Source: Sinorhizobium terangae (GTDB lineage Bacteria > Pseudomonadota > Alphaproteobacteria > Rhizobiales > Rhizobiaceae). From it: a stretch of DNA of 64,000 nt. The DNA lies in the NCBI RefSeq assembly GCF_029714365.1, contig NZ_CP121659.1, positions 558,001 through 622,000 on the forward strand, written 5' to 3'. A program made the translations under genes and the position numbers. The notes below the pieces were generated by a model. The model searched no databases. It was not told where the DNA came from and saw nothing but the letters and a program-made list of their open reading frames with translations. Numbering within the stretch: the stretch's first letter is position 1; each line of letters begins with the position of its first letter. Of this stretch, positions 20,074 to 28,196 are shown one piece after another.

Positions 20074-21375
20074 TCAGATCGCCACGGCATGAGTCTCGGC
20101 CGCCCTGGGGCTTAGAGACGACAGGATGTCGCTCATGGGAGCCAGATGTTCAAGTGGGCCGATCGCCGACAACGTCGGGACCGTATCGAAGAACAAGCGA
20201 CCGGCGAGATCGGTAAGGCGCTCCTTCGTGATGCCGGAGAGCCGTTCCATCAATTCCTCATTGGGGATGGGGCGGCCGTAGAGCATCATCTGGCGGGCGA
20301 TCTGTCCTGCGCGCGCCGCAGGGCTTTCCTGCCCCATGAGCAACTGCGCGCGGATCTGCGCACGGGCGCGCTCGATTTCCTGCTGCTCGATGCTCATCGA
20401 TGATTTGCGCAGTTCGTCGACGATCACCGGCATCAGTTCCGGCAGGTTTTCACCGCCGGTGGCAGCATGGACGCCGAAAATGCCGGTGTCGGAGAAGCCC
20501 CAGTGAAAGGCATAGACGGAATAACAGAGGCCCCGGTGCTCGCGCACTTCCTGGAACAGGCGCGAAGACATTCCCCCGCCGAGAATGTTGGCGAGGATCT
20601 GCGAGCAGTAGAAGTCGCGTGCATGGTAGGCTTTCCCCTCGAAGCCGAGCAGGACCTGCGCATCCATGAGGTCGCGGCTCTCACGGCTGTCGCCGCCGGT
20701 GTAACGCGCGGTATCGAGAACGGGAGAGGAGTGCGGCAGGCGCGGCAGGGCGGAAAAGCGTGTTTCGACCTCGCGTACGAAGGCGTCGTGCTCGACCGCG
20801 CCGGCTGCCACGATGAAGATCCGGTCGGTCGTGTAGTTGCGGCCGAGGTAATGGCGAATCTGGTCGGGCGAAAACGACATGACGGTGTCCGGCGTGCCGA
20901 GGATCGGGCGGCCGACCGTCTGGTCGCGATAGGCCGTCTCGGCGAAGCGGTCGAAGACGACGTCGTCCGGTGTGTCGTCCGCGGCACCGATTTCCTGCAG
21001 AATGACGTGTTTCTCACGCCTGAGTTCCTCGGCGTCGAAGGTCGAGTCAGTCAGGATGTCGGCGAGGATGTCGACAGCCAGCGGCACATGATCCTTGAGA
21101 ACGCGGGCGTAGTAGGAGGTCGTTTCGGTGGAGGTGGCGGCGTTGAGTTCGCCGCCGACATTTTCGATTTCCTCGGCGATCTGGCGGGCACTGCGCCGCC
21201 GGGTCCCCTTGAAAGCCATGTGCTCCAGCAGGTGCGCTATGCCGTGTTCATCCACGGTTTCGTTGCGCGAACCGGACTTGATCCAGACGCCGAGCGCCAC
21301 GCTTTCGAGATGCGGCATTCGCTCGGTCACCACCGTCAGCCCGGAAGGGAGCTGGGTGCACTTAACTTTCATCAT
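20074..21375 (-). CDS. M16 zinc metallopeptidase (mitochondrial processing peptidase-like)
   Basis: Predicted 433 residues. The inverted zinc motif HxxEH is present as IAHLLEHMAFKGT (about residues 45-57), followed by the distal Glu region (GGELNAATSTETTSYYARVL) and the C-terminal M16 domain (GGGMSSRLFQEVREHRGLCYSVYAF). Relatives degrade peptides or process proteins, and no export signal is seen. Two adjacent ATGs (21375 and 21372); the first is better spaced from AGAAG. It starts 15 bases after thrC, so they form one operon, an order common in rhizobia. Confidence 0.93.
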   Translation of the reverse strand: MMKVKCTQLPSGLTVVTERMPHLESVALGVWIKSGSRNETVDEHGIAHLLEHMAFKGTRRRSARQIAEEIENVGGELNAATSTETTSYYARVLKDHVPLAVDILADILTDSTFDAEELRREKHVILQEIGAADDTPDDVVFDRFAETAYRDQTVGRPILGTPDTVMSFSPDQIRHYLGRNYTTDRIFIVAAGAVEHDAFVREVETRFSALPRLPHSSPVLDTARYTGGDSRESRDLMDAQVLLGFEGKAYHARDFYCSQILANILGGGMSSRLFQEVREHRGLCYSVYAFHWGFSDTGIFGVHAATGGENLPELMPVIVDELRKSSMSIEQQEIERARAQIRAQLLMGQESPAARAGQIARQMMLYGRPIPNEELMERLSGITKERLTDLAGRLFFDTVPTLSAIGPLEHLAPMSDILSSLSPRAAETHAVAI

Positions 21376-21390
21376 ACGTTTCTTCTCGTT

Positions 21391-22791
21391 CTACTCCCGA
21401 ACGCGGGTACGCTCGCCGATGAAGGTTTCGACGTTCTTAAGCTCCGGGTCCAGGATATCGAAACGCTCCGCCCTATTCATGAGATCAGCAAGCCACGTTG
21501 GAAGCGCGGGGTCAATACCACTTGCCGATTTTACTGCGTCGGGGAATTTCGCCGGATGGGCCGTCGCAAGCGTCACCATCGGTGCAGAGGATTTTTCGTG
21601 TTTGGCCGCCACGAACACGCCGATTGCTGTATGCGGATCAAGGAGATAGCCGCTGCCCTCAAAGGTCTTGCGGATTGTCTTCGCCACTTCTTTTTCCGAG
21701 GCGCGGGCCGCGCGGAACTCCTTGCGAATTTTTTTCAAGGCACCGTCGTCGATCGCGAAGGAGCCCGATTGCCTGAGACCTGCCATGGCAGCACGCACCA
21801 TGGCCGGATCGCGATCGTAAGCCTCGAACAACAGCCTTTCGAAGTTGGAGGAGATCTGGATGTCCATCGATGGCGATGTGGTTGCCTTGACCTCGCGCAT
21901 TTCGTATCGGCCGGTTTTCAGCGTGCGTGCAAGAATGTCGTTCTCGTTGGTCGCAATGATCAGCTTGTCGATCGGCAAGCCCATGCGCTTGGCCACGTAG
22001 CCTGCGAAGATGTCGCCGAAATTGCCGGTCGGGACGGTGAAGGAAATCTTGCGGTCGGGGCCGCCAAGCGAGATCGCCGCGGTGAAATAGTAGACGATCT
22101 GGGCCATGATGCGGGCCCAGTTGATCGAGTTGACGCCCGAGAGCTTGACGCCGTCGCGGAAGCTCTGGTCGTTGAACATCGCTTTGACGAGATTCTGGCA
22201 GTCGTCGAAATTACCCTTGATCGCAATCGCATGCACGTTCGCGGCCGTGGACGTGGTCATCTGCCTTTGCTGCACCGGCGAGACCTTGCCGTGCGGGAAG
22301 AGAATGAAGATGTCGGTGCGTTCCCTGCCGGCAAAAGCGTCGATTGCCGCGCCACCGGTATCGCCGGACGTCGCGCCGACGATGGTCGCCCGTTCGCCGC
22401 GCTCCGCAAGCACATGATCCATCAGGCGGGCGAGCAACTGCATAGCCACGTCCTTGAAGGCGAGCGTCGAGCCGTGGAAGAGCTCCAGCACGAAGGAATT
22501 CGCCCCGGTCTGCACCAGCGGCACGACGGCCGGATGCCGGAAGCTGGCATAGGCTTCGTCGATCATCTCGCGAAACTTCGTGGCCGGAATTTCGCCGTTG
22601 GTGAAGGGCTCGAGCACGGCAAAGGCGATTTCCTGATAGGACTTGCCGCGCAGCGCCCGTATCTCCTTCTTCGAGAGCGTCGGCCATTCCTTCGGCAGGT
22701 AGAGCCCGCCGTCACGCGCGAGCCCTGCGAGGAGGGCGTCGCAGAAACCGAGGGGCGCCGCTTCTCCCCGTGTCGAAACATACTTCACCAT
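21391..22791 (-). CDS. thrC: Threonine synthase
   Basis: Predicted 466-residue PLP enzyme converting O-phosphohomoserine to threonine. N-terminus VKYVSTRGEAAPLGFCDALLAGLARDGGLYLP, PLP lysine in GSTLAFKDVAMQLL, phosphate loop region ATSGDTGGAAIDAF and the late GNFGDIFAGY are family marks. The ATG at 22791 has AAGGGG nine bases upstream; an in-frame GTG at 22797 is also possible. The kinase that feeds it (thrB) is at 12.5 kb, so the pathway genes are split. Confidence 0.96.
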   Translation of the reverse strand: MVKYVSTRGEAAPLGFCDALLAGLARDGGLYLPKEWPTLSKKEIRALRGKSYQEIAFAVLEPFTNGEIPATKFREMIDEAYASFRHPAVVPLVQTGANSFVLELFHGSTLAFKDVAMQLLARLMDHVLAERGERATIVGATSGDTGGAAIDAFAGRERTDIFILFPHGKVSPVQQRQMTTSTAANVHAIAIKGNFDDCQNLVKAMFNDQSFRDGVKLSGVNSINWARIMAQIVYYFTAAISLGGPDRKISFTVPTGNFGDIFAGYVAKRMGLPIDKLIIATNENDILARTLKTGRYEMREVKATTSPSMDIQISSNFERLLFEAYDRDPAMVRAAMAGLRQSGSFAIDDGALKKIRKEFRAARASEKEVAKTIRKTFEGSGYLLDPHTAIGVFVAAKHEKSSAPMVTLATAHPAKFPDAVKSASGIDPALPTWLADLMNRAERFDILDPELKNVETFIGERTRVRE

Positions 22792-23028
22792 TTTCACCCC
22801 TTCGTCCTGTCCACGCGTACGGCCCTGAGGTCCGCCCGACCCGGCCGCCTTATTGCGTCAATCCCCGGCAAAACACCCCGTCAATCTTGTCACCATGGCA
22901 ATTCCGGCTGGCCACGCTCCCCGGAATCTTCTTCATAGGACCGCTGACTGGATCGATTTTTCAAAACGCCGCTGCTATAGACGATGCCCGTGGGCCGTGA
23001 AAGGCCCTGACCGAACGTTTTCGGTCGA

Positions 23029-23125
23029 CAGTGCCGCGCGCCTTAATCAGACGCGCAAAGGCCGCACTTTTGAATTGCTGCATGTCTTGTCCCTAGATCG
23101 GGTGCATCTAAGGAAACATGCAGTG
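23029..23125 (+). repeat. Twin-hairpin intergenic repeat, copy 1
   Basis: First copy of a roughly 100-bp element with two stem-loops: a GC hairpin on the theme GCGCGTCT/AGACGCGC inside an outer TACAGCG/CGCTGTA stem, then an A/T-rich hairpin bounded by GCATG and CATGC with inner arms like CCTTAAAT/ATTTAAGG. Here the inner arms read CCCTAGAT and ATCTAAGG. It lies upstream of the lipoprotein gene, in opposite orientation to copy 2. Confidence 0.75.
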
Positions 23126-23184
23126 GAGGCGCGATTGGGATAAAGGGGGGTCACTGCTCCATCGCGCTCTAACCTATCGATATC

Positions 23185-23229
23185 GATCACGATGATTTTG
23201 GATTGATCCAGTCCAAACTCATCGTGATC
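23185..23229. repeat. 45-bp interrupted palindrome before the lipoprotein gene
   Basis: GATCACGATGA (23185-23195) and TCATCGTGATC (23219-23229) are perfect inverted arms, with inner TTTGGA/TCCAAA (23197-23202 and 23212-23217). It is preceded by TATCGATATCGATC. I remember similar CACGATGATTTTGG palindromes in many rhizobial intergenic regions. It would fold in the leader or promoter of the downstream gene. Confidence 0.7.
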
Positions 23230-23264
23230 TGGTGTTTAACCGGGTTCAGCAGAGGTTGTGTAAC

Positions 23265-23810
23265 GTGTTTGGCAAAGTATCTCGCCGTGTTCTCGCCGTA
23301 TCGCTTCTTGCGGCGCTCGCCGGCTGTAACAAGACGCAAACGGGCGGCGCCATCGAATCTGGCGGAAGTGCGTCCGCCGCTACGCCGGCGGTAATACAGG
23401 CGGCCTGCCCTCAGATTACGCTTCGGGACGGGACGTCCAGCTACCGCACCTATGCGAAGGGCGCGAAGGACGATCCGACCAAGGTCGTCTATCAGGCGTC
23501 GCTCGCCGACACCACGCGTCAATGCGTGCAGAGTGAAGATGCGCTCAAGGTAACGGTGGTGGTGCAGGGACGTGTCGTGGCGGGCCCCGCTGGAGGACCC
23601 GGCAAGGTGACCCTGCCGATCCGTGTTGCCGCGACGGACGGTAAAAAAACGCTTTATTCCGAACTCACCCAATTTCCGGTCGAGGTTCCGCAGGGCAGCG
23701 CCTCGACCCAGTTCGTTTTCACCAAGGCCGACGTGACGATTCCCGCTGGTGCCGGCGCCGAGGCCAAGGTTTTCGTCGGCTTCGATGAGGGACCGTACCG
23801 GACGCAGTGA
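23265..23810 (+). CDS. Hypothetical lipoprotein
   Basis: Predicted 181 residues. A lipobox (SLLAALAGC) about 20 residues in predicts lipidation at Cys; the mature part is Gly/Ala/Ser-rich at first and then beta-like (YRTYAKGAKDDPTKVVYQASLADTTRQC, KVTVVVQGRVVAGPAGGPGKVTLPIRVAATDG, TQFVFTKADVTIPAG, VFVGFDEGPYR). No catalytic motif is recognised. The start is the GTG at 23265, with AGAGG nine bases upstream; a GTG at 23232 would lie against the palindrome. It is a lone gene bracketed by inverted copies of the twin-hairpin repeat. Confidence 0.8.
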   Translation: MFGKVSRRVLAVSLLAALAGCNKTQTGGAIESGGSASAATPAVIQAACPQITLRDGTSSYRTYAKGAKDDPTKVVYQASLADTTRQCVQSEDALKVTVVVQGRVVAGPAGGPGKVTLPIRVAATDGKKTLYSELTQFPVEVPQGSASTQFVFTKADVTIPAGAGAEAKVFVGFDEGPYRTQ

Positions 23811-23811
23811 C

Positions 23812-23912
23812 TACTGCATGTTTCCTTAAATCGTAGCCGATTTAAGGATAAAAACATGCAGCAAAGCGCTACAGCGTCCTTTGCGCGTCTGGCAAGACGC
23901 GCGGCGCTGTAG
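23812..23912 (-). repeat. Twin-hairpin intergenic repeat, copy 2 (reverse)
   Basis: Begins immediately after the lipoprotein stop. The A/T hairpin (GCATGTTT...AAACATGC with CTTAAATCG/CGATTTAAG) is followed by nested GC stems CTACAGCG/CGCTGTAG and GCGCGTCT/AGACGCGC. This is the cleanest copy. It may also terminate the lipoprotein transcript. Confidence 0.8.
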
Positions 23913-23942
23913 GTGGACGCGAAATCCCGCAGCGCGCAACAA

Positions 23943-23970
23943 AAAACGCCGGGGCATGCCCCGGCGTTTT
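23943..23970 (-). terminator. Terminator after the LivJ-type gene
   Basis: AAAACGCCGGGG and CCCCGGCGTTTT form a perfect 12-bp stem with A-run and T-run flanks, 20 bases beyond the stop of the minus-strand gene. It can work in either direction. Confidence 0.85.
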
Positions 23971-23990
23971 CTTATCCGTTCGCGGCCGCC

Positions 23991-25097
23991 TTATTCGGCC
24001 GGGACGCTCTGGCCGGCTTCCCATTTGTAGAGCGAGAAGCTCGGCGAGGTGAGATCGCCGGTTTCGCCGTAGGTCAGCTTGCCAATGACGGTATCGATCG
24101 CGTCGCCGGACTTGATTGCCGTCGCGACTGCGTTCGGGTCCTCGGCGGAGCCCGCCTTTTCGATGCCGGCCTTGAGGACCTGCACGGCGGCATAGGCATT
24201 GAGCGTGAAGGCTTCGGCGGGGATGTTCTTGGCCTTGAGGGCCTCAATCACCGGAGCGGCTGCCGGGTTGCGGGTCGCGTCGCTCGCATTGGTGTAAACC
24301 GTGCCGCTCGCCGCTTCGCCGCCGATCGCCCAGAACTCGGTATTAGAGAGGCCATCGCCGCCGAGAAGCTGGGCGTTTACGCCCTGGTCGCGCATCTGGC
24401 GAACGAGCAAGCCGCCTTCGGCATGATAGCCGCCGAAGTAGACGACGTCGACGTTCTCGGCCTTGAGGCGCGTGACGATGGCGCCGAAGTCCTTTTCGCC
24501 GGGGGTCAGGCCCTCATAGACGACTTCGGTGATGCCGCCCGCGTTGATCGCGGCCTTGAACCCGTCGGCAAGCCCCTTGCCATAGGCGGCCTTGTCGTGC
24601 AGCACGGCGACGCGCTTGTCCTTTAGGTTCTTGATGACATAGTCGGCGGCAACGACCGCCTGCTGGTCATCCCGCCCGCAGGTACGCAGCACGTTCCACA
24701 GGCCGCGGGTCGTGAGGTCCGGCGTCGTCGCCGTCGGCGTGACCATCAGGATGCCGTTTTCCGCGAGCACGTCCGATGCCGGCATCGAGGTGCCGGAGGT
24801 TACCGGGCCGACAACATAGCGCAGGCCCTCGCCGGCAAGCTGGTTTGCAACGGATACGGCTTGCTTGGGCTCACCGGCGTCATCGACGATCTTGATGACG
24901 ATCTTTTCGCCATTGATGCCGCCGGCATTGTTGATGGCCTCGACCGCCGCTTCGGCGCCGTTCTTGACCTGCTCGCCGAAGGCGGCGACCGGACCCGTGA
25001 GCGGGGTGATCACGCCAATCGTGATATCGGCATGGGCGAGCGGTGCGAAAGCGACACTGGCCGCCAACGTCAAACCGGTCAATATCGAAAGACGCAT
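23991..25097 (-). CDS. Branched-chain amino acid ABC transporter substrate-binding protein (LivJ/LivK type)
   Basis: Predicted 368 residues with a signal peptide ([21 protein letters not shown]). The periplasmic-binding fold type I is shown by [63 protein letters not shown] and [15 protein letters not shown]. It should bind leucine/isoleucine/valine or related amino acids for an ABC importer whose permease and ATPase genes are not in the window. The ATG at 25097 has AAGGAGGAG upstream. A strong terminator follows. Confidence 0.93.
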   Translation of the reverse strand: MRLSILTGLTLAASVAFAPLAHADITIGVITPLTGPVAAFGEQVKNGAEAAVEAINNAGGINGEKIVIKIVDDAGEPKQAVSVANQLAGEGLRYVVGPVTSGTSMPASDVLAENGILMVTPTATTPDLTTRGLWNVLRTCGRDDQQAVVAADYVIKNLKDKRVAVLHDKAAYGKGLADGFKAAINAGGITEVVYEGLTPGEKDFGAIVTRLKAENVDVVYFGGYHAEGGLLVRQMRDQGVNAQLLGGDGLSNTEFWAIGGEAASGTVYTNASDATRNPAAAPVIEALKAKNIPAEAFTLNAYAAVQVLKAGIEKAGSAEDPNAVATAIKSGDAIDTVIGKLTYGETGDLTSPSFSLYKWEAGQSVPAE

Positions 25098-25300
25098 AAT
25101 GTCTCCTCCTTGGAAGTAACGCTTGTAGACTGCTTGATATAGCCCCTGGGCGCAGTGCGAAAGCCATGATTTCCGGAGGAAGGTCACGCGCAATCAATGC
25201 GGCATGGCGTCCTCGCGCGCAAAGTGAACGCGCCCCCATCGCAACCCGCGGGATTTTCCGTCCCGGTAGCAGCCGGGGCGAAAAAAGGATCGCACGGCCG

Positions 25301-25996
25301 TCAGGCCGTCATGGACTCCGACCATTCGGCGAGCGCGGCGATCACGCCGGGCAAAACCGCCATGCGGGAAATCACCGTCTCGGCGCCAGCTTCGGTCAAT
25401 TTGTCCGCGTGCGAAGGATAGGTATGGGCACCGCCGGTGAAGCCGACGACCCGCATCCCTGCGGCGCGTGCGCCATGAATACCATGCACCGAGTCCTCGA
25501 TAACGAGGACGCGCGAGGGATCGATACCGAATTGGGCGGCACCGTGCAGGAAGATATCTGGCTTCGGCTTGACGCGGTCCGGGCCGAGATCGCGCGCGGA
25601 ATAGATATGCTTGCCGAAATGGTCCTTGATGCCGACCTTGCCGAGCATGATGGCAAGGCGCTCGGAGGTGGAGTTGGAGCAGACGCAGTGCGGCAGCGTC
25701 AGCTGCATCAGTGCCGGCTTGACGCCCTCGATGATCTTGACATCGCGGGCGAGCCGCTTGTCGAGAATGGCATCGACTTTGTCGATCAGCGATGCCGACA
25801 GTGGAATACTCGCCTCTTTCTCGATCGCCAGCAGCGTGTTGTGCCAGGTCATGCCGGCGAAACGCTCGGCCATTTCCTCGACACTGATCGGGTAGCCCGC
25901 TTCCGTCAGCAATCCGGCCTCGACTTCCGAGGCGATGATTTCCGAGTCGACGAGCACGCCGTCGCAATCGAAGATAATGAGATCGATACCGGTCAT
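25301..25996 (-). CDS. HAD-superfamily phosphatase (beta-phosphoglucomutase-like)
   Basis: Predicted 231 residues. Haloacid dehalogenase motifs: DLIIFDCDGVLVDSE (nucleophile Asp and second Asp), HCVCSNSTS (motif II), KPKPDIFL (Lys) and VLVIEDSVHGIHGARAAGMRVVGF (motif IV). The DCDGVLVDSE version and helical cap point to the subgroup of sugar-phosphate phosphatases and phosphoglucomutases; the substrate cannot be told. Single gene, divergent from bioR. Confidence 0.92.
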   Translation of the reverse strand: MTGIDLIIFDCDGVLVDSEIIASEVEAGLLTEAGYPISVEEMAERFAGMTWHNTLLAIEKEASIPLSASLIDKVDAILDKRLARDVKIIEGVKPALMQLTLPHCVCSNSTSERLAIMLGKVGIKDHFGKHIYSARDLGPDRVKPKPDIFLHGAAQFGIDPSRVLVIEDSVHGIHGARAAGMRVVGFTGGAHTYPSHADKLTEAGAETVISRMAVLPGVIAALAEWSESMTA

Positions 25997-26176
25997 TTGG
26001 GGGTCAGTTCCTTGGGAGAAAATACGCCAGCGGCAGGGGGAGGAGTCTGGATCGCGGCGAAAGCGGCAGTTGAGCGAGCTTTATACGACGGCGGTCGAAA
26101 GCTCAACCTTTGGAAATCGCCGGATGCGCATGCGAGCTTGCTCGACAGCGTCGGGATGCACCTCTATCTGTAGCGC

Positions 26177-26845
26177 ATGAACAAGGAACGTGACGACACG
26201 CTTGCGAGCCGCATCAGCCGCGTGCTTGCCGAAAGGATCATCTCCGGAGTGCTGCCGCCAGGCGAGCGGCTGCGGCAGGATCACGTTGCAGAGGAATTCG
26301 GCGCCAGCCATGTTCCCGTTCGCGAGGCCTTTCGTAGGCTGGAGGCGCAGGGGCTTGCCGTGAGCGAGCCGCGCCGCGGCGTGCGTGTCGCTGCTTTCGA
26401 CCTCCAGGAGGTGCGTGAAGTGGCCGAGATGCGGGCCGCCCTGGAAGTCCTGGCGCTGCGCCACGCCGTGCCTCACCTGACGCCGGCGATCCTGGACAGG
26501 GCCGAGGCGGCAACGGCCGCGGCAGACAGTTCCAGAGATGTGCGCTCCTGGGAGGCGGCGAACCGTGCCTTTCACCGGATCATTCTCGAGCCCTGCGGTA
26601 TGCCGCGCCTGCTCGCCGCGATTGACGATCTTCACGCGGCAAGTGCCCGGTTTCTTTTCTCGGCCTGGCGGTCGAGTTGGGAGGCGCGCACGGATCATGA
26701 TCATCGCGCGATCCTGACGGCTCTCCGTCAGGGGAAGGGCGACGAGGCGGCCGCCATTCTCGAGCGTCATGTCGGATGGATCGGTAAGACTCCGGTAAGG
26801 ACGGCCTCAGGCGAAGTTCACGACGCCTTTTCGATCGTCGGCTAG
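26177..26845 (+). CDS. bioR: GntR-family regulator, probable biotin regulator BioR
   Basis: Predicted 222 residues. An N-terminal winged helix-turn-helix (LASRISRVLAERIISGVLPPGERLRQDHVAEEFGASHVPVREAFRRLEAQGLAV) is followed by an FCD effector domain (AEMRAALEVLALRHAV, ANRAFHRIILEPCG, DHDHRAILTALRQGKGDEAAAILERHV). The downstream gene is bioY, and three TTATCTATAA-type boxes, the known BioR operator, lie between the two; this identifies it as BioR. Known BioR proteins repress biotin synthesis or uptake genes. No box is seen directly upstream of this gene. Confidence 0.85.
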   Translation: MNKERDDTLASRISRVLAERIISGVLPPGERLRQDHVAEEFGASHVPVREAFRRLEAQGLAVSEPRRGVRVAAFDLQEVREVAEMRAALEVLALRHAVPHLTPAILDRAEAATAAADSSRDVRSWEAANRAFHRIILEPCGMPRLLAAIDDLHAASARFLFSAWRSSWEARTDHDHRAILTALRQGKGDEAAAILERHVGWIGKTPVRTASGEVHDAFSIVG

Positions 26846-26872
26846 CGCACGCCCGGGGTGGAGTGTTTCGAA

Positions 26873-26882
26873 TTATCTATAA
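26873..26882 (+). promoter_or_regulatory. BioR box 1
   Basis: TTATCTATAA, identical to the alphaproteobacterial BioR consensus, lies 28 bases after the bioR stop and 272 bases before bioY. It is separated from the other two boxes by twin-hairpin repeat copy 3. Confidence 0.7.
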
Positions 26883-26930
26883 TTTTAGAGCGAGGGCTCG
26901 CTGAAGGTCCGCCGGGGCCTTCCGGTCGCC

Positions 26931-27036
26931 TACTGCATGACTCCTCAAGTCGGAATCGATTGAGGAAAAAATCATGCAGCGATTCAAAGCTCTACGGCGC
27001 GATTTTGCGCGTCTCAAAAGATGCGCGGCATGTAGG
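26931..27036 (-). repeat. Twin-hairpin intergenic repeat, copy 3 (reverse)
   Basis: Same layout as copy 2, but the A/T hairpin arms are changed on both sides: CCTCAA pairs with TTGAGG where other copies have CCTTAA/TTAAGG, still inside GCATG...CATGC. The GC hairpin is partly decayed. It sits within the bioR-bioY control region. Confidence 0.7.
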
Positions 27037-27097
27037 GGCCGGCGATTTCGTAGCCTCTAGCTATTGATTGCACCTCTGCTTACGGGTATTGAGCGAA

Positions 27098-27107
27098 TTA
27101 TAGATAG
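27098..27107 (-). promoter_or_regulatory. BioR box 2 (9 of 10)
   Basis: On the minus strand this reads CTATCTATAA, one mismatch from TTATCTATAA. It lies 10 bases before box 3 and about 50 bases upstream of bioY, where a repressor could cover the promoter. Confidence 0.6.
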
Positions 27108-27116
27108 TTCTAGAAA

Positions 27117-27126
27117 TTATCTATAA
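27117..27126 (+). promoter_or_regulatory. BioR box 3
   Basis: TTATCTATAA, a perfect BioR box, 28 bases before the bioY ATG. Together with box 2 it predicts biotin-dependent repression of bioY. Confidence 0.75.
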
Positions 27127-27153
27127 TCGTGAAATACTGGTTTAGGAGAACCC

Positions 27154-27741
27154 ATGTCCGAACTCGTTTCTGCGTCTGCCTTCGATCCGCTTCGTCTCGG
27201 CGGTAAGGCGTTGCCGCTCAAGGCCCTGTTCGTGCTGGCAGGCACCGGCTTTCTTGCGCTTTCTTCGCAGATCAGCGTGCCGATGGTGCCGGTGCCGATC
27301 ACCATACAGACGTTCGCAGTCACCATGATCGGTGTCATCTACGGCTGGCGCCTCGGCGTGGTCACAATCCTCGCCTGGTTGGCGGAAGCCATCGTCGGCT
27401 TGCCGGTGCTTGCAAACGGCGCCGGCGGCATCGCCCATTTCGCCGGTCCGACCGCCGGCTATCTTGTCTCTTTTCCGTTGATCGGCGGCCTTGCTGGTTG
27501 GCTGGCTGGCCGGGGCTGGACGGGCGATCGGGTGGTGCTGAGCTTCCTCGCGCACTTTTCCGCCAACATACTCTGCCTCGTCATCGGCGCGGCCTGGCTC
27601 GCGACGCTGATCGGCCTTGAGAAGGCGGTCATGTTGGGTGTCGTCCCGTTCCTGCTCGGTGCCGTCCTGAAATCGGCGCTCGCCGCCGCAGTTCTGAAGG
27701 GGATCCAGGACCGCGTTCGTGAGCCGGCGGACCTGCTGTGA
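27154..27741 (+). CDS. bioY: Biotin transporter BioY
   Basis: Predicted 195-residue membrane protein with about six hydrophobic helices. BioY features: SSQISVPMVPVPITIQTFAVTMIGVIYGWRLGVVTILAWL and GLPVLANGAGGIAHFAGPTAGYLVSFPLIGGLAGWLA. It is the substrate-capture subunit of an ECF-type biotin importer, able to act alone in some rhizobia; bioM and bioN are not adjacent. AGGAG lies seven bases before the ATG, and two BioR boxes lie just upstream. The end overlaps the DUF1284 gene (GTGA). Confidence 0.95.
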   Translation: MSELVSASAFDPLRLGGKALPLKALFVLAGTGFLALSSQISVPMVPVPITIQTFAVTMIGVIYGWRLGVVTILAWLAEAIVGLPVLANGAGGIAHFAGPTAGYLVSFPLIGGLAGWLAGRGWTGDRVVLSFLAHFSANILCLVIGAAWLATLIGLEKAVMLGVVPFLLGAVLKSALAAAVLKGIQDRVREPADLL

Positions 27742-28196
27742 CGGTTCGCCTGCGCGGGCATCACCTTCTGTGTCTGCTGACTTTCGTGGGCGAGGGCTAT
27801 ACGCCCTCGTTCACCCGCAACTACCAAGTCGTTGCCCGTCGCCTTTCCGCCGGCGAGCCGATCGAGATCGTCGAAGGGCCGGACGATATCTGTGCGCCGA
27901 TGCTGGGTTTGGCCGAAGCTCATTGCCGCAACGAGAATATCCGCGGTCGCGACAGTCGGGCCTTGGCTGCAGTAGCCGACCTGCTTGGGTTTCCGCTTGG
28001 CCCGGGCTCCGTTCTCATTCTCGACGACCGGCGTCTTCAGGACCTGCGCGGCGCCTTTGCGCTTGGTTCTGTCCGTGGTGCCTGCGATGAATGCGAATGG
28101 TCCGCCCTCTGCACGCGCGTCGCGCGCGATGGCTTTGCCGGCGCGGTGGTTCGAGGCGGGTGGGCGCCGCCTGCCCTATTGGGGGAAGAGCTCTAA
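27738..28196 (+). CDS. DUF1284 domain protein
   Basis: Predicted 152 residues starting VTVRLRGHHLLCLLTFVGEGYT, the family signature (RGHHLLC). Several cysteines (ICAPM, AHCRNE, GACDECEWSALC) suggest a metal or iron-sulfur site. Function unknown. The GTG start overlaps the bioY stop, so it belongs to the bioY transcript. Its last 21 bases overlap the convergent ArsR-type gene. Confidence 0.88.
   Translation: MTVRLRGHHLLCLLTFVGEGYTPSFTRNYQVVARRLSAGEPIEIVEGPDDICAPMLGLAEAHCRNENIRGRDSRALAAVADLLGFPLGPGSVLILDDRRLQDLRGAFALGSVRGACDECEWSALCTRVARDGFAGAVVRGGWAPPALLGEEL

Noticed and set aside
20467..22938. 823-residue plus-strand frame opposite the M16 peptidase and thrC
   Set aside because: Both minus-strand genes carry intact active-site motifs; the antisense frame has none and spans their boundary.
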